NCBI RefSeq assembly: GCF_010731755.1
Contig: NZ_AP022589.1
Location: 2,108,001-2,172,000, forward strand
Origin: Mycolicibacter minnesotensis
GTDB taxonomy: Bacteria; Actinomycetota; Actinomycetes; Mycobacteriales; Mycobacteriaceae
Direction: 5' to 3'
DNA: 64,000 nucleotides
The notes below the pieces were generated by a model that saw nothing but the letters and a program-made list of their open reading frames with translations, ran no database searches and was not told the DNA's origin. Below, one piece after another: positions 11,245 to 19,648 of the stretch. The translations under genes were made by a program, and so were the position numbers. Each line of letters opens with the position of its first letter. Within the stretch, counting starts at the first letter, position 1.

Positions 11245-12456
11245 ATGGCGATCGAGTTGAGCTACTCGCCGGACGTGACGGCGCTGGTCGAGAAGACGCG
11301 GGCATTCATCGAAGAAGTGGTACTTCCGGTCGAAGACCGCCACGGTGGCGACATCGCTGCCGCGGGCGGGGACGCCACGGTGCAAGAACTGCAGGCCGCG
11401 GCCCGCGACGCGGGCGTGTTCGCGCCGCACGCGCCCGTCGAGTACGGCGGGCTCGGGCTGAACATGTCCGACCGCGCGCCGGTGTTCGAGGCGGCGGGCT
11501 ACTCCCTGTTCGGGCCGTCAGCGGTCAACATCGCCGCCCCCGACGAGGGCAACGTGCATCTGCTGGCCGAGGTGGCCAGTCCCGATCAGAAGGCTCGTTA
11601 CCTTGCACCGCTGGCGGCCGGCGAGGTGCGGTCCGCCTTCGCGATGACCGAACCTGCGCCGGGCGCGGGCTCGGATCCGTCGGCACTGGCCACCACCGCC
11701 GAACGTCGCTCGGGCGATTGGTACATCAACGGTCGCAAGTGGTACATCACCGGTGCCGACGGTGCCGGATTCTTCATCGTCATGGCCAGGACCTCCGGCG
11801 AGGCCGGCCAGCGCGGCGGGGCCACCATGTTTCTGGTACCCGCCGATACCCCGGGCCTGACCGTCGGCCGGCACATCCCCACCCTCGATCGCTCCATGGT
11901 GGGCGGGCACTGCGAGGTGTTCTTCGAGGACGTCCGGGTTCCCGACGAGGCGGTGCTGGGCGAGGTGGACCGCGGTTTCGAATACGCCCAGGTCCGGCTG
12001 GGGCCCGCGCGGATGACGCACGTCATGCGCTGGCTTGGCGCCGCGCGGCGTGGCCATGACACCGCGCTGTCGCACATCGTGACACGCGAGGCGTTCGGGT
12101 CGGCGCTGGGTGATCTGGGCATGATCCAGAACATGGTGGCCGACAACGAGATCGATATCGCGGCCACGCGGTCGCTGCTGGTACGCGCGTGCTGGGAACT
12201 GGATCAGGGCGGCAATGCCGGCGATGCGACGTCGATCGCCAAGACTTTCGCCGCCGAGGCCATCTTCCGGATCGTCGACCGCAGTGTGCAGATGTGTGGG
12301 GCGCTCGGAGTCACCGAGGACCTGCCACCGGCGCGGCTCTCCCGCGAGGTGCGCCCGTTCCGGGTGTACGACGGCCCCTCGGAGGTGCACCGCTGGGCCA
12401 TCGCCAAGCGGCGGGTCGGGGCGGCGCGGCGGGCGCGCAAGGACGCCGGTCAGTGA
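11245..12456 (+). CDS. Acyl-CoA dehydrogenase family protein
   Basis: An FAD-dependent flavoenzyme of 403 aa catalysing alpha,beta-dehydrogenation of an acyl-CoA. It has the three-part ACAD layout. The flavin signature FAMTEPAPGAGSDPSAL lies around residue 133. WYINGRKWYITGADGAGFFI precedes the central sheet, and the C-terminal helical domain contains RSVQMCGALGVTEDLPPARL and RVYDGPSEVHRWAIAKR. It is encoded divergently from the XRE-TetR fusion and overlaps the next gene by 4 bp (GTGA). This dehydrogenase plus phosphotransferase pairing recalls the separate domains of ACAD10/11-type enzymes, which suggests oxidation of 4-hydroxy or otherwise modified acyl-CoAs. The true substrate is unknown. 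Confidence 0.85.
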   Translation: MAIELSYSPDVTALVEKTRAFIEEVVLPVEDRHGGDIAAAGGDATVQELQAAARDAGVFAPHAPVEYGGLGLNMSDRAPVFEAAGYSLFGPSAVNIAAPDEGNVHLLAEVASPDQKARYLAPLAAGEVRSAFAMTEPAPGAGSDPSALATTAERRSGDWYINGRKWYITGADGAGFFIVMARTSGEAGQRGGATMFLVPADTPGLTVGRHIPTLDRSMVGGHCEVFFEDVRVPDEAVLGEVDRGFEYAQVRLGPARMTHVMRWLGAARRGHDTALSHIVTREAFGSALGDLGMIQNMVADNEIDIAATRSLLVRACWELDQGGNAGDATSIAKTFAAEAIFRIVDRSVQMCGALGVTEDLPPARLSREVRPFRVYDGPSEVHRWAIAKRRVGAARRARKDAGQ

Positions 12457-13484
12457 CGGTCCAGGCGCTGGACCCGGTTGCCCTGCGGCAGTACCTTGTC
12501 GCACAGGATGTTCCGGTTACGGGTGAGCTCACCGTCGAACTGATCGCCGGCGGCCGGTCGAACCTCACCTTCAAAGTCGGCGACGACGTGTCGGCCTGGG
12601 TGGTACGCCGCCCGCCGCTCGGCGGGCTCACTCCCTCAGCGCACGATGTGGGCCGCGAGTTCGTCGTCACCGAAAAGCTCTACGGCACGGGAGTTCCGAT
12701 CGCCCGGCCCGTGGCGTTGGACGCCGAAGGTGTGGTCTGCGGCGCCCCGTTGACCGTGACGGAGTTCGTGACCGGCCGGGTCTACCGGCATAAGGACGAC
12801 CTGGATTCCCTGACGGACCCGGAATTGGCCGCCAATGCCGCGGCGCTGGTTCGGGTCCTGGTGGATCTTCACGCGGTGGACTATCGCGCCGTCGGGCTCG
12901 AATCCTTCGGCAGGCCCGACGGGTTCCTGGAGCGCCAGGTCCGCCTGTGGGCCCGGCAGTGGGACCTGGTCAAGGCCGGCGAGGCCGATGCCGCACTCTC
13001 CGTGGACGTGGAGAAACTGGCCGCCGCGCTGAGCGAGAGCATTCCGCAGACGTCGCAGCCCTCGGTGGTGCATGGCGATTTCCGCATCGACAACACCATC
13101 TGCGATCCAGAGCACGTGGACCGGATCCGTGCCGTGGTGGACTGGGAGTTGTCCACCCTCGGTGATCCGCTCACCGATATCGCATTGATGTGTGCCTACC
13201 GGTCGCCGGCGTTCGACCTGGTATTCGGCCATCCCGCGGCCTGGACCAGCGAGCGTTTGCCATCGGCCGACACCCTGGCCGAGCAGTACGCGCAGCAGTC
13301 GGGCCGTGACCTGAGCGGCTGGAGTTTCTACCAGGCGTTGGCGAGCTTCAAAATCGGAGTCATCGCCAAGGGAATCACCCACCGCGCCCAGCACGGTGCC
13401 CAGGATGTGCAGAACGCCGATGAAGCGGCGCAGGCCACGCCGGAATTCATCGCCGCGGCTCTAAAAGCGTTGAAGCAGAACTGA
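12453..13484 (+). CDS. APH-like phosphotransferase, ACAD10/11 kinase type
   Basis: A kinase-fold protein of 343 aa of the aminoglycoside/choline phosphotransferase superfamily. The catalytic loop HGDFRIDN starts at about residue 207, and the metal-binding WELSTLGDPLTDIA follows about 25 residues later. The N-terminal lobe has IAGGRSNLTFKVGDD and VVRRPP. The start is a GTG overlapping the preceding acyl-CoA dehydrogenase stop, a sign of translational coupling. In ACAD10/11 systems such a kinase phosphorylates the 4-hydroxyl of 4-hydroxyacyl-CoA before elimination, so these two gene products probably act in sequence. It is not expected to be an antibiotic kinase. Confidence 0.83.
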   Translation: MTVQALDPVALRQYLVAQDVPVTGELTVELIAGGRSNLTFKVGDDVSAWVVRRPPLGGLTPSAHDVGREFVVTEKLYGTGVPIARPVALDAEGVVCGAPLTVTEFVTGRVYRHKDDLDSLTDPELAANAAALVRVLVDLHAVDYRAVGLESFGRPDGFLERQVRLWARQWDLVKAGEADAALSVDVEKLAAALSESIPQTSQPSVVHGDFRIDNTICDPEHVDRIRAVVDWELSTLGDPLTDIALMCAYRSPAFDLVFGHPAAWTSERLPSADTLAEQYAQQSGRDLSGWSFYQALASFKIGVIAKGITHRAQHGAQDVQNADEAAQATPEFIAAALKALKQN

Positions 13485-13505
13485 AAGTCAGGAAAGGTGA
13501 GTCGG

Positions 13506-14267
13506 GTGAGCGTACTGGACAAGTTCCGCATGGACGGCAGGGTCGTCGTGGTGACCGGGGCATCCTCGGGCCTCGGGGTGTACTTCGCCAAGGCCTTCGC
13601 CGAGGCCGGTGCCGACGTGGTGCTGGCGGCGCGGCGCGTGGAGAAGTTGGCGCAGGCGGCTGATCTGGTGGCTGCTGCCGGCCGGGTGGGCCTGCCGGTG
13701 GCCACCGACATCGCGGACCCGGCTGCCGCTACGGCCATGGTGGACGCCGCGATGGAGCGGTTCGGCCGAGTCGACGTGCTGATCAACAATGCCGGAATCG
13801 GGACGGCGCATCCGGCCACCCGCGAAACCCCGGAACAGTTCCGCGAGGTCATCGACGTCAACCTCAACGGCGCCTACTGGGCAGCGCAGGCCTGCGGACG
13901 GGTGATGCAGCCCGGCTCGTCGATCGTCAACATCTCCAGCATTCTCGGCCTGACCACCGCCGGGCTGCCGCAGGCGGCCTACGCAGCCAGCAAAGCAGGG
14001 CTCATCGGGCTGACCCGGGATCTGGCCCAGCAGTGGGGCGAGCGTAAGGGGATTCGGGTCAACGCGATCGCGCCGGGCTTCTTCGAATCAGAGATGACCG
14101 AGCAGTACCGCCCGGGCTATCTGGAAAGCATCTCCCACCGCATCGTGCTGGGCCGGATGGGCGATCCCGAAGACCTCGCGGCGTCGGTGCTGTGGCTGGC
14201 CTCCGATGCCGGCGGCTACGTCACCGGGCAGACCATCGCCGTCGACGGTGGCTTCACGATCAACTGA
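13506..14267 (+). CDS. Short-chain dehydrogenase/reductase
   Basis: An NAD(P)-dependent classical SDR of 253 aa. It shows the Rossmann motif TGASSGLG, NNAG, the catalytic Ser region IVNISSIL, and the YxxxK active site in YAASKAG. The C-terminal PGFFESEMT and GYVTGQTIAVDGG are typical. The GTG at 13506 lies about eight bases after AGGAAAGG and was chosen over the GTG at 13497, which overlaps that ribosome binding site. The gene is 21 nt downstream of the phosphotransferase and forms the third member of the acyl-CoA dehydrogenase operon, probably acting on a hydroxyacyl or ketoacyl intermediate. Co-substrate and substrate are not determined. Confidence 0.85.
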   Translation: MSVLDKFRMDGRVVVVTGASSGLGVYFAKAFAEAGADVVLAARRVEKLAQAADLVAAAGRVGLPVATDIADPAAATAMVDAAMERFGRVDVLINNAGIGTAHPATRETPEQFREVIDVNLNGAYWAAQACGRVMQPGSSIVNISSILGLTTAGLPQAAYAASKAGLIGLTRDLAQQWGERKGIRVNAIAPGFFESEMTEQYRPGYLESISHRIVLGRMGDPEDLAASVLWLASDAGGYVTGQTIAVDGGFTIN

Positions 14268-14295
14268 AGCCGCGGTTCCCATGCCCCGTCCGCGG

Positions 14296-14301
14296 TAGCC
14301 T
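14296..14301 (+). promoter_or_regulatory. Candidate -10 element for a leaderless transcript
   Basis: TAGCCT lies exactly six bases before the ATG of a 17-codon ORF, the geometry of mycobacterial leaderless promoters in which transcription begins at the start codon. Confidence 0.45.
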
Positions 14302-14307
14302 CGGCGC

Positions 14308-14361
14308 ATGGATCCCGTGCTCCCGCAGCAGTACTTCGATCTGCGTCACGCACCCGACTGA
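14308..14361 (+). other. 17-aa leader ORF directly abutting the FadD17-like gene
   Basis: This short frame encodes MDPVLPQQYFDLRHAPD and ends with a TGA immediately followed by the ATG of the acyl-CoA synthetase, in the same reading frame. It starts six bases after a TANNNT hexamer, as a leaderless transcript would. It is either a translated leader that couples to the main gene or the true N-terminus of the enzyme separated from the rest by a nonsense codon. I know of no homologous peptide. Confidence 0.45.
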
Positions 14362-16023
14362 ATGCCCACCGATATCGCGGGCATGCTGCTCGATCGCCTT
14401 GGCGACCAGCACCCCGGACTGCGAACCCGGCAGCGGGACTGGACCTGGGACGAGGTGGTGCGTGAATCGGCCGCGCGGGCCGCGCTGGCCGCCACGCTGC
14501 GCCACGATGGGCCGTTTCACATCGGAGTGCTGCTGGACAATGTTGCGGACTTCGTGTTCTGGCTCGGCGCCGGGGCGCTGGGGGGCGCAGTCATCGTCGG
14601 CATCAACCCCACCCGCGGTGACGCCGAGATGGCCGCCGAGATCCGGCACGCGGACTGCCAGCTGATCGTCACCGACGCAACCGGCATGGATCGGCTACGC
14701 GGACTGGACCACGGCCTGGACCCCGCGCGCTTCCTGGTCATCGACGACCCCGGCTACCCGGCCTTGGTCGAGCGGCATCGGGTGGAGCCTGCCGCTGCCG
14801 CCGGAGTGGACGCAGCATCGCTGCTGCTGTTGCTGTTCACCTCCGGCACCACCGGCGCCTCCAAGGCGGTCAAGTGCAGCCAGGGCCGGCTGGTCCGGAT
14901 CGCCGAAGCGGCCACCGCCAAATTCGGTCACGTCCGCTCCGACATCGACTACTGCTGCATGCCGCTGTTCCACGGCAACGCGATTATGGCGCTGTGGGCG
15001 CCCGCACTGGCCAACGGTGCCACGATCTGTCTGACGCCGAAGTTCTCGGCGTCGCAGTTCCTGCCCGACGTGCGCTACTTCGGCGCAACGTTCTTCACCT
15101 ACGTGGGCAAGGCCCTGGGCTATCTGCTGGCGACCCCGGAAGGGCCCGACGACGGCGACAACGCCCTGGTTCGCGGCTTCGGCACCGAGGCGTCTCCGCA
15201 AGACCAGGCCGAGTTTCTCCGTCGCTTCGGCGCGGTCCTGCATGAGGGCTACGGCTCCAGCGAGGGCGGCAACGCCGCGATACCGGATCCGGCGGCGCCG
15301 CCCGGCGCGCTGGGGCGCCCGGCGCATGCGGGCATCGCGATCGTCGATCCGACGACCCGTGCCGAATGCCCCCCGGCGATTCTCGACGAGCACGGCAGGG
15401 TGTGTAACGCCGACGACGCGGTGGGTGAGATCGTCGACAAGTCTGGGGCGCGCGACTTCGAGGGCTACTACAAGAACGACGCCGCGGACTCCGAGAAAGT
15501 CCGGGACGGGTGGTACTGGACCGGCGACCTCGGCTACTTCGACGAGGCCGGCTTCGTGTACTTCGCCGGCCGCCGCGGCGACTGGATCCGGGTCGACGGC
15601 GAGAACACCTCCGCGCTGACTATCGAGCGGGTGCTGCGCCGGCACCCGCTGATCATCAGTGCCGGCGTCTACGCGGTGCCCGACCCCCGCTCCGGCGACC
15701 AGGTGATGGGCGCCATCGAGGTCGCCGACCCCGACAGCTTCGACGTGTCGGCCTTCGCCGGGTATCTGGCCGCCCAGCCCGATCTGGGCAGCAAGGGTGT
15801 CCCGCGGTTTCTGCGGGTCTCCGCGGGTCTGCCCGTCACCGGTTCGAACAAGGTGCTCAAACGTGAGTTGCAGGCGCAGCGTTGGCACACGTGCGAGCCG
15901 GTATACCGCTGGGTCGGACGGGGTGCCCCCGAGTACACCCGCATGACCGATGACGACAAGCGCTGTCTGGACGCCGAATTCACGTCCTACGGCCGGCAGA
16001 GCTACTTGCGAGGCGCAGGCTAG
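14362..16023 (+). CDS. Acyl-CoA synthetase, FadD17-like
   Basis: An adenylate-forming enzyme of 553 aa that activates a carboxylic acid to its acyl-CoA. It has the P-loop LFTSGTTGASKAVKCS, the AMP-contact region GYGSSEGG, DGWYWTGDLGYFD, RRGDWIRVDGEN (hinge), and the C-terminal catalytic lysine region LPVTGSNKVLKREL. Overall it reads like M. tuberculosis FadD17 from KAVKCS onward, including KFSASQFLPDVRYFGATF. A C-terminal extension of about 40 residues follows the catalytic Lys. The ATG directly follows the TGA of an in-frame 17-codon leader and has no room for its own Shine-Dalgarno, so initiation probably depends on the leader. It converges tightly with polD2. Confidence 0.85.
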   Translation: MPTDIAGMLLDRLGDQHPGLRTRQRDWTWDEVVRESAARAALAATLRHDGPFHIGVLLDNVADFVFWLGAGALGGAVIVGINPTRGDAEMAAEIRHADCQLIVTDATGMDRLRGLDHGLDPARFLVIDDPGYPALVERHRVEPAAAAGVDAASLLLLLFTSGTTGASKAVKCSQGRLVRIAEAATAKFGHVRSDIDYCCMPLFHGNAIMALWAPALANGATICLTPKFSASQFLPDVRYFGATFFTYVGKALGYLLATPEGPDDGDNALVRGFGTEASPQDQAEFLRRFGAVLHEGYGSSEGGNAAIPDPAAPPGALGRPAHAGIAIVDPTTRAECPPAILDEHGRVCNADDAVGEIVDKSGARDFEGYYKNDAADSEKVRDGWYWTGDLGYFDEAGFVYFAGRRGDWIRVDGENTSALTIERVLRRHPLIISAGVYAVPDPRSGDQVMGAIEVADPDSFDVSAFAGYLAAQPDLGSKGVPRFLRVSAGLPVTGSNKVLKRELQAQRWHTCEPVYRWVGRGAPEYTRMTDDDKRCLDAEFTSYGRQSYLRGAG

Positions 16024-16025
16024 CG

Positions 16026-17276
16026 CTAGGGCTGTGCGCCCGGCCCCTTCTTCTGCGGGCTCCTCCACGGGCTGTAGTCGGCGATCAGATCTTCCTGCGG
16101 CGGGCGCTGCGCCTGCGCGACGTGCTGCAGGTTGATCCGCACCCGGTAGTACAGCGAACTCGGACCGCGCATGCCGTCGATCAAGACATCTTCGGGCGCC
16201 AGCTGCTGCACTACCGCGGGATGGCTTTGCCGCCAGACCTCCAGGGCGGCCAGCGCCTCATCGCGCGTCTTGGTGCGGGCTATCTCGATCAACGGCAACG
16301 GGGACGTGCGCCGGCCGTCGACACTCTTGCGGGCCCCGCGTGGCGCCCGCTCCGCGGGGCCCTGCGCTTGGGCCAGTTCCAACAGCGATTCCAGCCTGCC
16401 GGCGGCCGCGTCCATGCCCGCCCACGGATCGCCCAGCTGGGCGTACCGCTGCGGCACGGTGTCCAGCGTGAACGCCGCCGGATCGGCGTCGGCGACTTCC
16501 TCCCAATACAGCGGCGTCGAGACCCGAGCATCGGCGGTGGCGCGCACGGAGTAGGCAGAGGCGACAGTGCGGTCCTTGGCGTTCTGGTTGAAGTCCACAA
16601 AGACGCCGTGCCGCTCTTCCTTCCACCACCGGCTGGTGGCCAGCTGCGGGGCACGCCGCTCGATCTCGCGGGCCACCGCCTGGGCTGCCAGGCGAACCTG
16701 GGCGAACTCCCACTCGGGCGTGATCCGCGCGTAGATGTGCATGCCTCGCGAGCCCGAGGTCTTCGGCCAGGCTGTCAGCCCGTGGTCGGCCAGCACTTCG
16801 CGGGCAAGCAGGGTCACCTCGACGATCGCCGACCACCCGACGCCCGGCATCGGATCGAGGTCGACCCGCAACTCATCGGGATGCTCCAGGTCGGCGGCGA
16901 GCACCGGATGGGGATTGAGATCCACGCAGCCCAGATTGATCACCCACGCCAGTCCGGCCGCGTCGTCGACCACGACTTCGTGCGCCGAGCGGCCGGAGGC
17001 GTAGCGCAGTTCCGCGACCGACACGCAGTCCGGGCGGTTGGTCGGTGCACGCTTCTGAAAGATGGCCTCGGCGCCGATGCCGTCGAGAAAACGCTTGAGG
17101 ATCATCGGCCGTCCCGCCACGCCCCGCAACGCGCCGTCGGCCACCGACAGGTAGTACCGAATCAGCTCGAGCTTGGTACGTGGGGCGCTGGCTATTCCCC
17201 CTGGGAACACCACCTTGTCCGGGTGGGTGACCACCACCCGGTGCGCCGCCACGTCCAGCGACAACCCGCCGGCCAT
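16026..17276 (-). CDS. polD2: PolD2-type primase-polymerase (LigD polymerase-domain homologue)
   Basis: A 416-aa protein of the archaeo-eukaryotic primase superfamily, related to the polymerase domain of LigD. The start TNPDKV-like block appears as VVVTHPDKVVFPGG. The catalytic acidic motif is RVDLDPM (two Asp), the next conserved motif is KTSGSRGMHIYARI, and the third is around HGVFVDFNQNAKDRTVASAYS. No ligase or nuclease domain is attached. It corresponds to M. tuberculosis Rv0269c (PolD2), a stand-alone ribonucleotide-preferring polymerase thought to help DNA repair and end processing. TAACAT six bases before the ATG predicts a leaderless transcript, divergent from fadD2. Confidence 0.85.
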   Translation of the reverse strand: MAGGLSLDVAAHRVVVTHPDKVVFPGGIASAPRTKLELIRYYLSVADGALRGVAGRPMILKRFLDGIGAEAIFQKRAPTNRPDCVSVAELRYASGRSAHEVVVDDAAGLAWVINLGCVDLNPHPVLAADLEHPDELRVDLDPMPGVGWSAIVEVTLLAREVLADHGLTAWPKTSGSRGMHIYARITPEWEFAQVRLAAQAVAREIERRAPQLATSRWWKEERHGVFVDFNQNAKDRTVASAYSVRATADARVSTPLYWEEVADADPAAFTLDTVPQRYAQLGDPWAGMDAAAGRLESLLELAQAQGPAERAPRGARKSVDGRRTSPLPLIEIARTKTRDEALAALEVWRQSHPAVVQQLAPEDVLIDGMRGPSSLYYRVRINLQHVAQAQRPPQEDLIADYSPWRSPQKKGPGAQP

Positions 17277-17282
17277 GCGCCC

Positions 17283-17337
17283 ATGTTAATGAGAGGCCAC
17301 CATCCGCCGCCCGACGGCGATCTGCGTCACATAAGGT
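17283..17337. promoter_or_regulatory. Back-to-back leaderless promoters of polD2 and fadD2
   Basis: On the minus strand TAACAT (17288-17283) precedes the polD2 ATG by six bases. On the plus strand TAAGGT (17332-17337) precedes the fadD2 ATG by six bases. Both fit the TANNNT-N6-ATG pattern of leaderless mycobacterial genes, and the two promoters share about 55 bp. Confidence 0.5.
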
Positions 17338-17343
17338 TGTCTC

Positions 17344-19014
17344 ATGGCTAAGCTCACTGACCTGCCCAGCCAGGCCGTAACCAAGCTCGGTCGCTATCTC
17401 GAACGCGGTGGCGCCGAGTTGCACTATTTGCGCAAGATCCTGCAGTCGGGCGCCCTGAAGCTGGAGTCCCCACGGTTCATCGCCAGTGCGCTGGCCGATG
17501 GGGCGCGCTGGGGCGAGCTCGGGATGATTCCCGCGCTCAATGCCCGCCGGAACCCGAACGGCCTCGCCGTCATCGACGACGACGGCAGCATCACGTTCAA
17601 AGAACTCGACGACGCCGTCAACGCGGTGGCCAACGGCCTGCTTGCGATGGGTGTGCGCGGTGGTGACGGGGTGGCGATCCTGGCCCGCAACCATCGCTGG
17701 TTCCTGATCGCCAACTACGGCTGTGCCCGGGTCGGTGCCCGGCTGATCCTGCTGAACAGCGAATTCTCCGGCCCGCAGATCAAGGACGTCTCCGAACGTG
17801 AAGGCGCCAAACTGATCATCTACGACGACGAGTACACCGCCGCCGTTGCGCAGGCCGAGCCCACGCTGGGCAAGTTGCGGGCACTCGGTGTCAATCCGGA
17901 CACCGATGAGCCGTCGGGCAGCGCCGACGAGACGCTGGCACAGCTGATCGCGCGCAGCAGCAAGGCGCCGGCACCCAAGATCACCAAGCCCGCCTCGATC
18001 ATCATCCTGACATCGGGCACCACCGGTACCCCCAAGGGCGCCAACCGCAGTACGCCGCCCACGCTGGCGCCTATCGGCGGCATCTTGTCGCACGTCCCGT
18101 TCCGGGCCGGTGAGGTGACATCGCTGCCCTCGCCGATGTTCCACGCACTGGGATACCTGCATGGCACCTTGGCGATGTTCTTCGGCTCGACCTTGGTGCT
18201 GCGGCGTCGCTTCAAGCCGGCCACCGTGCTCGAAGACCTGGAGAAGTACAAGGTGACGGGCATGGTCGTCGTCCCGGTCATGTTGTCGCGGATCCTCGAC
18301 CAGCTGGAGAAGACCAGCCCCAAGCCGGACCTGTCCGCGCTGCGGATCGTGTTCGTCTCCGGGTCGCAGCTCGGTGCCGAACTGGCGTCGCGGGCCTTGA
18401 AGGATCTGGGGCCGGTCATCTACAACATGTACGGCTCCACCGAGGTCGCCTTCGCCACCATCGCCGGGCCCGCCGACCTCCAGCACAACGCTGCAACCGT
18501 GGGACCGGTGGTCAAGGGCGTCAAGGTCAGGATCCTCGACGACAACGGCAACGAAGTGCCGCGAGGCGAGGTCGGTCGGATCTTCGTCGGCAACTTCTTC
18601 CCGTTCGAGGGCTACACCGGTGGCGGAGGCAAGCAGATCATCGACGGTCTGTTGTCATCCGGCGACGTCGGTTACTTCGACGAGCGTGGGCTGCTCTATG
18701 TCAGTGGCCGCGACGACGAGATGATCGTCTCCGGCGGCGAGAACGTCTTCCCCGCCGAAGTCGAGGACCTGATCAGCGGACACCCCGAGGTGATCGAGGC
18801 GACCGCATTGGGCGTCGACGACAAAGAGTGGGGTGCACGCCTGCGGGCCTTCGTGGTGCGCAAAGAAGGTTCCAGCGTCGACGAGGACACCATCAAGGTC
18901 TACGTCAAGGAACACTTGGCCCGCTACAAGGTGCCGCGGGAAGTGGTGTTCCTCGACGAGCTGCCGCGTAACCCCACCGGCAAGATCCTCAAGCGCGAAC
19001 TGCGCGACCTGTAG
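17344..19014 (+). CDS. fadD2: Long-chain acyl-CoA synthetase FadD2
   Basis: A fatty-acid CoA ligase of 556 aa. The N-terminal region (LPSQAVTKLGRYLERGGAEL) is typical of mycobacterial FadD2. The AMP-binding P-loop is IIILTSGTTGTPKGANRS, the adenine-contacting loop YNMYGSTEV, the hinge DDEMIVSGGENVFPAEVEDL, and the C-terminal Lys motif NPTGKILKRELRDL ends the protein. It provides acyl-CoAs for beta-oxidation or lipid assembly. TAAGGT six bases before the ATG suggests a leaderless transcript. The gene is followed by a long hairpin and converges with the DinB-like gene. The matching position in M. tuberculosis is Rv0270. Confidence 0.92.
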   Translation: MAKLTDLPSQAVTKLGRYLERGGAELHYLRKILQSGALKLESPRFIASALADGARWGELGMIPALNARRNPNGLAVIDDDGSITFKELDDAVNAVANGLLAMGVRGGDGVAILARNHRWFLIANYGCARVGARLILLNSEFSGPQIKDVSEREGAKLIIYDDEYTAAVAQAEPTLGKLRALGVNPDTDEPSGSADETLAQLIARSSKAPAPKITKPASIIILTSGTTGTPKGANRSTPPTLAPIGGILSHVPFRAGEVTSLPSPMFHALGYLHGTLAMFFGSTLVLRRRFKPATVLEDLEKYKVTGMVVVPVMLSRILDQLEKTSPKPDLSALRIVFVSGSQLGAELASRALKDLGPVIYNMYGSTEVAFATIAGPADLQHNAATVGPVVKGVKVRILDDNGNEVPRGEVGRIFVGNFFPFEGYTGGGGKQIIDGLLSSGDVGYFDERGLLYVSGRDDEMIVSGGENVFPAEVEDLISGHPEVIEATALGVDDKEWGARLRAFVVRKEGSSVDEDTIKVYVKEHLARYKVPREVVFLDELPRNPTGKILKRELRDL

Positions 19015-19025
19015 TCATCAGCACC

Positions 19026-19080
19026 GAGATTGCTTCTAGGGTCGTGCGCCCGACGGATTCACAACCCTAGAAGCAATCTC
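19026..19080. terminator. Long perfect hairpin between convergent genes
   Basis: A 17-bp perfect inverted repeat, GAGATTGCTTCTAGGGT (19026-19042) and its reverse complement (19064-19080), around a 21-nt loop. It sits between the convergent fadD2 and DinB-like genes and could end transcription from both sides. There is no U-tract on either strand, which is usual for mycobacterial hairpin terminators. Confidence 0.65.
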
Positions 19081-19112
19081 AACGCCGTCGTGGGCGACCA
19101 TCGCCGATTGCC

Positions 19113-19622
19113 TCAGTCGAAACCCGTTGCGCCGTCGAGTTGTTCGCGCAGGATATCGATCTGGCCGCAGTGCCGGGCGGTCTCTTCGAGCATGTGGATG
19201 TAGATCCAGCGCAGTGCCACACGACCGAGGCGTCGGTGCGCCACGGTGTGGTCGAGCGGATATGCCGCGGCGATCTGCCGGGACCGCTCGCACTGCCGGC
19301 GGTACTCGGCCACTAACGCCGGCAGCGAATCGCCCTCGGAGAGATCGAATTCCACAGCCCGATCGTGTGGGCGGCGGTTGTCATCGAGCTGGCCCTGCAA
19401 CAGCTGCTCGAACCAGCCGAATTCCGCCCAGCGCAGGTGCTTGACCAATCCCCCCACCGTGGTCGGTGACGACACCAGGTGCCGGCGGGCGTCGGCCTCC
19501 GAGAGTCCGGATACTTTGTGCACCACGATGTCGCGGTAGTCGTCTAAGAACGCCTCGAGAGTCTCGCGTTCTGAAGACCCGACCAGGCCACGACGACCCG
19601 GGGGCAAAGGCGCATCGGTCAC
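19113..19622 (-). CDS. DinB-like (DUF664) family protein
   Basis: A 169-aa four-helix protein of the DinB/DUF664 superfamily, whose members include mycothiol- or bacillithiol-dependent thiol transferases. Spaced histidines that could bind a metal are visible in GGLVKHLRWAEFGWFEQLL, DHTVAHRRLGRVALRW and IYIHMLEETARHCGQIDILR. The GTG at 19622 was chosen because TACCGT lies seven bases upstream and because the longer frame runs into fadE6. The gene starts 26 nt after the fadE6 stop, in the same direction, so it can also be read as the tail of that operon. The substrate is unknown. Confidence 0.75.
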   Translation of the reverse strand: MTDAPLPPGRRGLVGSSERETLEAFLDDYRDIVVHKVSGLSEADARRHLVSSPTTVGGLVKHLRWAEFGWFEQLLQGQLDDNRRPHDRAVEFDLSEGDSLPALVAEYRRQCERSRQIAAAYPLDHTVAHRRLGRVALRWIYIHMLEETARHCGQIDILREQLDGATGFD

Positions 19623-19648
19623 CGTGTCAACGGTAGTGCGCAATCCCG

